64,000 nucleotides of DNA, from contig CM043960.1 in NCBI GenBank assembly GCA_014529385.2, positions 75,907,410 through 75,971,409 on the forward strand, read 5' to 3'. The position numbers and the translations under genes were made by a program. This stretch comes from Adiantum capillus-veneris. Taxonomy: Eukaryota; Streptophyta; Polypodiopsida; Polypodiales; Pteridaceae. Below the pieces are notes generated by a model that worked only from the letters and a program-made list of their open reading frames with translations, did no database searches and was not told the origin of the DNA. This document shows positions 56,751 through 64,000 of the stretch, piece after piece. Position 1 is the first letter of the stretch. Each line of letters begins with the position of its first letter.

Positions 56751-57900
56751 ATTTGTATCTAAGACATGCTGAAACTACTACACGCGTAAACACGAAAAAT
56801 CATAGCTACCATGATGTCATGAGAACCCCTGTGGAAGAATTTGACTCTGCCATCATTAGTGGATCAGAAGTCCCAGCGTGGCTTTGTAAGAAAAAGGAGA
56901 TATGGATGTGTGGGGCATCTCAATGTAGTGAATTTGACCACAATGAAAGGACACTAGAGAGGGTCTTGGAAGACGATGCATATATACGAGAACCTTTTCC
57001 TGAAGAGAAGCTCGAACCCCTAGAATGGTCTCAAATTTTGGCTACATTGGATGTATGCGTCAATGAAGTCACTCCCACCAAATTTTTTGATGAGAATGGC
57101 TACGATATCATACCATACTACATGTTGAGCAAAATTGTGGAGGAGGACGAGAACGATGGAGATACTGAGAATATGAGGATCAATAAACAGAAACGAAACT
57201 TGAGCTTAAGAGAGTGGGCTATGTGGACATCCCCACTAAAGAAATCAAGCAGGAGGGAGAAGAATTTTATGATTCTTCTTATCAAAGTGAAAACAAGGAT
57301 AACGCAGATGACGAGAAGTCGAAAAATACGGAGGGAGACGACAATCAAGATCAAGACAATGACGTCTTCTACAATTTCCCAAACCAAAGTGAGAGACGCC
57401 AAAAAAGATACAAGAGTAAACGACACCATATCAGTCCACCAACCAGGCTGAGACCCATGGAGGAGTTTAAGGGTAAGACACATTTCCTTATGAACATTCA
57501 TGCTGTTGATTGTGCTAAGGATAAAGTGTCAGGAAGATTTCTTAAGGTTGTTGAAGACTCAGGATTTAAGTCCAGAGTGTTGAAACCTAAGAAAACCAGC
57601 AAAGCAAAAAAAAGAGTTGCAATAGAAAAATTGAATGTCTGTGGTAGTCCAATTATGACCAAAATTGAGCGGAAAACGAGATACAATGAGTTGAAACAAA
57701 AAATTAAAAATGTATGGACAACTAAAATGGAAAGTAGCGATGGAACGAACACTAGTGATGGGAGTAAAAAGATAGATGTACCTCCTCACTATTGTAAGTA
57801 CACCATTCAGGAAAGAAGATTGGTGGTTCAGCAACCAATGAGGGAGCCTAAATCAAAGGAGTCCTACGATGGGCTAGAGAACGCCAAGAAAATAGACTTA
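56751..57900 (+). pseudogene. Element F protease-RT linker
   Basis: Two overlapping frames (to 57451, and from 57214) encode an acidic Asp/Asn/Lys-rich linker with no named domain, which then leads in frame to ENPRPAYIATDLGREEED and EFRDIFAWSYKD, the stretch just before RT in Tat elements. Confidence 0.55.
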
Positions 57901-59413
57901 GTAGAGCCAGGAGAAAATCCTCGACCTGCTTACATTGCCACAGATCTAGGTCGAGAAGAAGAGGACTTACTGATCAAAACACTTAAGGAATTTCGAGATA
58001 TATTTGCATGGTCGTACAAAGATTAAAAGGAAGTGGATCCTAACATTTGTGAACATTCAATCCCTCTGAAGTCTGATGCAAAGCCAAGCAAACAACGTCC
58101 ATACACGTATAATGAGACATTCACCAAAAGGATAAAAGAGGAGATAGACAAACTTATGGAGGCTGAATTTATTTATGAGATAGAGCACACGGACTGGGTG
58201 TCCCCGATAGTGGTGGTACCCAAGAAAAACGGGAAATTACGAGTGTGTGTGAATCTCAAGAAGGTAAACACAGCAACAATAAGGGACAACTACCCTCTTC
58301 CTATCACTGAACACGTCCTGGAACGAGTAGCAGGCAAGCAAGCCTATAGCTTTATGGACGGATTCTCTGGTTATAACCAATTGGGGGTCAAACTAGAAGA
58401 TCAATACAAAACAACGTTTGCAACAGAATGGGACATATATGCGTTTAGGGTAATGCCATTTGGCTTGACCAATGCTCCAGCCACATTTCAGATATTAATG
58501 ACACGCTTTTAAAGAATACTTGCAAAAATTCTTGGATATTTACATGGACAACTTGTGTGTCTATTCTCTATTGAGAGAAGACCATATAGATCATCTTAGA
58601 AAGGTATTCGAAAAATGCAGAACGTATAGGATTTGCCTCAACCCAGAAAAATGTGTATTCATGGTACGACAAGGTAAAATATTAGGCCACATAGTGTCGG
58701 CTAATGGAATTACCACTGATGAAGACAAAGTAAAGGTGATCATAGAATTGCCAAGACCAAACATTGTACGAGAGGTACAATCATTTATGGGACATTGTGG
58801 ATACTACCGACGTTTTATCTACATGTACGCTGTAATAGCAAAACCCTTGTATAGTCTAATCACGCTCTTCATTTGGACCAATGAATGTGAGGAGTCATTC
58901 CAAAAACTAAAAGAGGCACTGGTATCTGCACCAATTCTAAAAGCACCAGATTGGTCAAAGATCTTCCATGTACATGTAGATGCTTAGGCATTTGCAATAG
59001 GCTGTATATTAGCACAACCAGATGAGGGTAAGACGGATTTTCCAATCAGTTATGCTAGTAGACAACTCAATAGTGCATAAAAGAATTATACTACCACTGA
59101 AAGAGAAGGATTGGGTATGATATATGCGGTAAAGAAATTTCGGCATTACTTACTCGCTAACAAATTCACATTCTTTGTGGATCATCAGGCACTCTTGTAC
59201 TTAGTAAACAAACCTTGTAACACAAGACGAATTGTAAGATGGTTCATTGTGTTGTTGGAGTTTGATTTTACGGTAGCAGTTAAGAAAGGAAAAACTCATC
59301 AAAGAGCAGACCACCTTTTTCGATTACTACATGGCGAAAAAGCTACTGGGGTAGATGATGATCTCCCAGACGCATACATGTTTAATATAGAGATGGTACC
59401 GAAATGGTCATAG
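57901..59413 (+). pseudogene. Element F reverse transcriptase and RNase H
   Basis: RT: PIVVVPKKNGKLRVCVNLKKVN, SFMDGFSGYNQL, FRVMPFGLTNAPATF, and motif C at 58541-58552 reading YMDN where the family has Y(L/M)DD; the second catalytic Asp is replaced. A frameshift and stops (58024, 58510) break the frame. RNase H begins at HVHVDA (about 58970) with a stop directly after it, then ISYASRQLNSA, EREGLGMIYAVKKFRHYLL and FVDHQALLYLV. The order is that of gypsy pol. It cannot be active as it stands. Confidence 0.85.
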
Positions 59414-59425
59414 CAAATTATTCCG

Positions 59426-61039
59426 TTGCTGACATATGGAATGAATCTTGACGACAAACACACGGTGGAAGACGTTAGACAAGCACGAAATTACACAATG
59501 CTTGCGGGAAGAATGTACCATCATGGAAACGATGAAATTCTAAGGTTGTGTATAGGCCAAGAGGAGTACGAAGCGTATCTAGAGGAGGCCCATACACAAA
59601 CAGGGGGATTCCATAGAGGAAATCAAATGATGTATGAACAATTAAGAAGACTTGGAGTGTATTGGCCAGGAATGGCAGGCGATGTAGCTAATTACATCAA
59701 GAAATGCGACTTTTGCACATCCAATACCACTGTGGATTATGCCACATTATACCAAGTGACAGTAGCACCAGCATGGAGTCATGCTATTGTGGAATATTTG
59801 ACTAATAAAGAGCTGCCAGGAGATTGGTCTAAAGCCAGACAAAAGGCTTTACAAATCAAAGCGAATAGGTATACCCTCATTAGTGACCAATTGTATAAAA
59901 GAGGAACTGATGACCAGCTGAGGTTAGTTCCTCATGAAAATGACTACTTTCCATTATTGGAACAAGCTCATGCAGGCATAGCAGGAGGTCATTTTTCAGT
60001 AGAGAGAACCGTAAAAATCATTATGGTTGCAGGTATATGGTGTCCGACCATGATTCAAGATGCAGCAGAATTCGTGAAAAGGTGTGATGAATGTCAACGC
60101 ACTAAGGTACCAGTTAAAAGAGACGAAATGCCTTTAAGACCAATGATGAGTGCTCGAGCATTCGCTAAATGGGGATTGGACTTTGTTGGTCCTATCACTC
60201 CACCAGCATATCGTTCACAAGCACAATATATCATAGTGGCCACGGATTACATGACCAAATGGGTGGAAGCAAAAGCCACAACGAAAGCAGACGCTAGAAC
60301 CACGGCACAATTCTTATATGAATATGTGTTTACACGTTATGGCCTTCCAATCGAGCTGGTGAGTGATAGAGGGACACACTTTGTAAATGAAGTTATCCAA
60401 CATCTCTTAAATGAGTTTATGGTAATTCATCGCAAATCTGCACCCTATCATCCACAAGCCAATCGCCAAGCGGAAGCGACCAACAAAATATTGTGCACAG
60501 TTCTTACGAAACTGGTTAGTGAAACAAGAACAGATTGGGATCAGATGCTTTATTCGGCATTGTGGGATTATCGAGTTGCATATAAAACAACACTCAATGC
60601 TACACCATTTAATATGGTATATGGGTTAAATGCAATATTGCCTATTGACTTTCTGATCCCCACACTAAGGGTAGCCACACAATTGGACTAGACGGGGCAT
60701 GAACTTTCAGAACGGTTAGAGGACCTTGAAAAATTAGATGAGTTAGGACTCAATGCTATAGCGGCCATATATGCAAAAAAAAGACAACAGAAAGAGTTTT
60801 TTGACAAACATGTCAAGAACAAGGACCTTAAAACGGGCGACTATGTCTTAGTATACACCCTTAAACAGCATGCCAAAAAGCTAAAGAAAAGGGGAATGGG
60901 GCCTTATTTGATCCAAGAAATATCGTCCAGCGGAGCAGTAAAACTGTCGACACTAGATAGAAAAGAAATGTTGAACTGGATTAGTGGGTGTCGTTTAAAA
61001 AAATATCATCTACCTTTAACACCGGAAATGTTGTTTTAA
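59426..61039 (+). pseudogene. Element F integrase with two H2C2 fingers
   Basis: An open frame of 421 codons, continued past a TAG at 60689 to 61039. The first HHCC finger runs from HTQTGGFH to CDFC (59590-59716). A second runs from HAGIAGGH to CDEC (about 59968-60094), separated by a Tat-like segment (IVEYLTNKELPGDW, NRYTLISDQLYKRG). The core has GLDFVGP, LVSDRGTHF and QANRQAEATNK with D, D and E present. The GPY/F-like end GMGPYLIQEI follows. Usual integrases have one such finger. It would insert the element DNA in the nucleus. Confidence 0.87.
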
Positions 61040-61150
61040 CTGCATTATGGAAAAACCTATAGACAGGAACAACAAAGAATTCAGGACCAGGCACAACAAG
61101 AAGCAAAGGAACGGATTGCTAAACGAAAGCAGTTTCTCAGGACAATAAAC

Positions 61151-62347
61151 ATGGTCACCCCAATGATGACTGACGAATATCCTCTTTCAACATCCCAAAC
61201 AATCGAAGCGGATATACAAAGCGACGAATTAGAAAAGACCATGACAGACCTTAGGGCTCAGAAAGATAGCATCATTGACGACTTGGAAGATACGTGGTGT
61301 AGTCCTTACATAAAAGCTTATGCAGGCACAAAACAAGTTGAAATCTATGCATTGCTTGACACTGGAGCAAAAATGAGTATCATCAACTTTGAGCTCTTTC
61401 AGAAACTTGGACAAATGAGGACGATCCTAGAGACACACCGGTTGAAAGTAGCATCGGGTGATGAGGTGACCACGTTGTTGTCTATTATAATACCAATCAC
61501 AGTGCAGGCACACCCGTACACTATAAAATTCCATGTACTGCCACCAAGTAGATCAGCAACGCCGTGTATCTTAGCAGTGTCATGGATGAAAGCTAACAGG
61601 GTATTCATTGATTTGGATACTAATGAAGCACTGTTCAGAAATGAAAACTTTTCAGAACCCTTCTTATCATATAACCAATACATGTCGAGGAGGAAACAAA
61701 ATTCAATACAACCGCAAAGATCTGCCCAACAACAAACATAGTTTACAAGTCCAGCAACGTCTTATCAAAAATCAACAACCATGCAGGGAACCAGGCAAGT
61801 TTGGGTACGGCGTATAGAGCTAACCAAGGCACAATTACATCAAAATAGGAAATACAAAGTTTGGATAAGGCACGACAGCCTAATTCCTATAAAAAAGGGG
61901 TCAGAAGAACTGACAAAACACCGAAAGCCAGCAAAACTTCAAAGAACCATAGTCAATCTGTCGAATACGCAACGGACTATATTGGTATGGCGGCCAAAAT
62001 TGCCAATTCAAAACGGGCCAACAACACAAGAAGGGAGGCCAAAGATGACAATCGAGGAGTTATCTACAACTGTCAAGGTCAAGCCACATCATGCAAACAG
62101 CACGAGGAAACAAACAGAATCAACAAAAAAAACTACAAGGATCTATAAGACCCAAGTCATCAAAGCAGAAAAAAAGAATGTTCCACCAGATATGACAATA
62201 TCGACTTCAAAGAAACCACATACGCCAATTCAAAACCAGTGGAAAACAATCAAACAAAGAGCGGCAGATTTACAACTACTCCTTGCAAAGAAAATCTGCC
62301 AGCCAAGTCAAGCTACCACAGGAAGCCTCAACGACAAATGCCAATAA
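61151..62347 (+). pseudogene. Element F 3' ORF with a second retropepsin-like domain
   Basis: In the same frame as integrase, after stops at 61037 and before 61151, a new frame opens at the ATG of 61151. At residues about 60-165 it has EIYALLDTGAKMSIINFELF, a DTG active-site motif, and later ILAVSWMKANRVFIDLD, which sits where ILG-type flap/end motifs occur in retropepsins. One TAG (61739) splits it; the rest (to 62347) is a Lys/Thr/Gln-rich basic tail ending before the purine tract. A protease domain downstream of integrase is unusual for gypsy elements. It may be an extra protease, a Gag-like domain swap, or a captured gene. Confidence 0.65.
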
Positions 62348-62510
62348 GCGAATCGCTTATACCTTCCTCTTACACTGCATAAATTCTTTCTACATGCATT
62401 GACTGCACATGCATATAGGGCTATATTACAAGGCCTGCATTAGCACGAGTTCACACCCATGCACAACACATACCCTTGACGATACCCTGTCGTCCGGGAG
62501 GACTCCAACT

Positions 62511-62524
62511 AGGAGGGGGGGAGG
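62511..62524 (+). other. Polypurine tract of element F
   Basis: AGGAGGGGGGGAGG after the 3' ORF of F, the likely plus-strand primer. The 3' LTR should start within about ten bases, but no matching 5' copy was found to fix the edge. Confidence 0.55.
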
Positions 62525-63061
62525 CATTCTAAATGCGGACTCATGTCAGACTCATGTCATATATTAGAGGGCAATGTTTGTGAGCAATTTTTCAACCATT
62601 TTTGTGTTTTATTGTGTGATTTTGGGAAAAGAATATGCCCTCGTAATTAATCAGAATTGGGGACCAAATTATCATTCATGAGCCCCTAGGGATGTGTATA
62701 GACTATAAAGAGAGTCAAATCTGGCCAAAAAATGTCTAAAAATAGCAAAAAATAGGCCAAGGTTGACGATAATGAGCGAGAATGTACATAGACGAGAGAA
62801 AAGTGAGCTACAAAGTGTTTTGCTTTTCATTGGTATTTTTATAGGTTAGAATTTCTATTTTCGGGTTATTTTGGGATTTATTTGCTTTATTTTAGCCATT
62901 TTCTAGCAAAAATTATAGAAAAAAATCCGTAATCCAGATGGAAACACAAAAGAAGAGATGCCTGATCGGAGCAAGGTGAAGAAGACACAGAAAAAATAGG
63001 GACTGCAAAGGTGACAGGGCAAAATGATCACCGTCATGAAGGGACCTCCAACAGGAGAAAT
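62525..63061. other. Candidate F 3' LTR fragment, no gene seen
   Basis: Begins with short ACTCATGTCA repeats after the purine tract and is AT-rich. It does not match the 51.0-51.4 kb region by eye, so its identity as the 3' LTR of F is not shown. Confidence 0.3.
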
Positions 63062-63763
63062 CTACAAAAATGGTAAAACTGGAGCAACTGAAGTCCAAAT
63101 GAGGAAATTTGCGGGCCTAAACCGCATATCGCAAAAAGTTATGGCCACAGGTAAAAGATGGGAAAATTTGGTATGAATGTGGGTACTCCTTTGTGCTGGC
63201 TGCTGGCCTCTTGCTTCTCCTTCCACTCCTGCTTCTCTCGATCCGAAGAAATCTGTGATCTGCCTCTGAGGCTGTAGTGCTCTTTGTCTTCTCATTAGAT
63301 AATCCCTGTGCCGATGTAGTTCCAGTAGGTACAAGCCTAAGCATCTTTGATCTTGGTATTGCATGACTCTATCTAGAGGTCCAAAGCCTTCTTTAAATAG
63401 GCAATGGAAACGCCCACGTATCTCATAGTATACGGTGCAATGGCATATGTAGTGTAATTCTGTCTCCGGCTCCATTCCGCATAACTTGCAAATTCTGCTC
63501 TCGGGTGGGATTCCCCTAAATCTGCCAAATTCAATTTCCAGTTGGTGTGAGGATGTACGAATCTGACCAATAGCACATCTCAAACCATGAGACAGGTGGG
63601 TCTCCATGTAGCTCGAGCGAATCACAAATCCATCTTCAGATAGTTGTAGGAAGTTTTCTTTGTAGTCGGCCATCTTCGTGCCTAATTCTTGTGTAGGGTC
63701 TACCCATGTCCTCTTAGTATCCATCTGTATAAGATCCTGACGGATGATTTTATTAATCTCCAT
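63062..63763 (-). pseudogene. LINE 3' fragment with C-terminal zinc finger
   Basis: A minus-strand frame of 233 codons. It has HLSHGLRCAIGQIRTSSHQL, then EFGRFRGIPPESRICKLCG and ETELHYICHCTVYYEIR, a CX2C...HX3HC arrangement. This pattern is typical of the end of LINE reverse transcriptases of CR1/L2-like style, where a zinc-binding segment follows the RT. The RT core lies upstream and is absent. The final part (from about residue 165) is Gln/Arg-rich. It is unlike the LINE at 48.6-51.0 kb, which keeps only the RT core. Confidence 0.6.
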
Positions 63764-63804
63764 TCATGTAATTGCCAGTGATGGAGCCGCAAGAGAGTAT
63801 TGGA

Positions 63805-63806
63805 AG

Positions 63807-63860
<54 letters not shown>
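63805..63860. repeat. (GA)n microsatellite
   Basis: About 55 bases of GA repeats followed by a G-rich stretch; minus-strand ORFs over it encode Leu-Ser repeats and are not genes. Confidence 0.95.
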
Positions 63861-63863
<3 letters not shown>

Positions 63864-63960
63864 GGGGAGAGGGGTCCGCAAGGGAAGGGAAGGTTTGGGC
63901 ACACGGGGGGGGGATTGTGAGAGGGGAGAGTGGAGTGTAGTTTTTTTTTCTCAAAAAAAA

Positions 63961-64000
63961 CCATGCAAAGCAATAGCGAGGTCGCTATTGCTTTGCATGG
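63961..64000. repeat. 40-base perfect hairpin at the window edge
   Basis: Arms CCATGCAAAGCAATAGCGA and TCGCTATTGCTTTGCATGG (19 bases each) pair perfectly around a two-base GG centre. It ends on the last base of the window, so the full extent is unknown. It could be an element end or an assembly fold-back. Confidence 0.95.

Noticed and set aside
63700-63973. Overlapping minus-strand ORFs with Ser-Leu runs
   Set aside because: Products of the GA microsatellite.

Overview
This window is plant nuclear DNA made almost entirely of transposable elements in various states of decay. I found no convincing host gene, rRNA gene, functional tRNA gene or CRISPR array. Chromodomain Ty3/gypsy, Tat-like Ty3/gypsy and Ty1/copia elements, initiator-tRNA-Met and tRNA-Asp type primer sites, and LTR TATA boxes point to a land plant with a large genome. 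The Penelope-like reverse transcriptase and the LINE tail with an animal-style zinc-finger end suggest a seed-free plant or gymnosperm (fern, lycophyte or conifer) rather than an angiosperm. That placement is inference.

Left part (1-6 kb): the end of an LTR with a tRNA-Asp type primer site, then element E, a Tat-like gypsy element. E has an LTR with a TATA box, an unusually long tRNA-like primer site, a leader with short ORFs, and a decayed gag-protease frame cut off before reverse transcriptase.

Nested block (6.06-33.54 kb): element A appears to be a gag-only LTR element. Its gag frame is split by three insertions: chromodomain gypsy element B (minus strand, 8223-17025), an unclassified insertion X (about 17169-19084) carrying an initiator-tRNA primer site, and chromodomain gypsy element C (plus strand, 19533-31955, target duplication TTGCC). 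C contains a fourth element, D, an internally deleted Ty1/copia element (22730-26211, target duplication TAACC/TAACT). B and C belong to one family and lie in opposite orientation.

Middle part (33.9-42.5 kb): a Penelope-like reverse transcriptase on the minus strand with no visible endonuclease, between two direct repeats of 2.1 and 2.5 kb. Each repeat keeps the same short ORF on the same strand. This is the most unusual unit in the window.

Right part (42.5-64 kb): remnants of a minus-strand LTR element with a tRNA-Asp type primer site, a decayed Ty1/copia element G (44.6-47.7 kb), a decayed LINE (about 48.6-51.0 kb), then Tat-like gypsy element F (51.0-62.5 kb). F carries three 16-18 bp perfect palindromes about 300 bp apart in its 5' region, two successive H2C2 zinc fingers before the integrase core, and a second retropepsin-like domain downstream of integrase. 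The window closes with a LINE 3' fragment and a 40-base perfect hairpin at the very edge.

Nearly all coding frames carry stops or frameshifts, so these are relics. The elements with short target duplications and similar LTRs (C, D) are the youngest.
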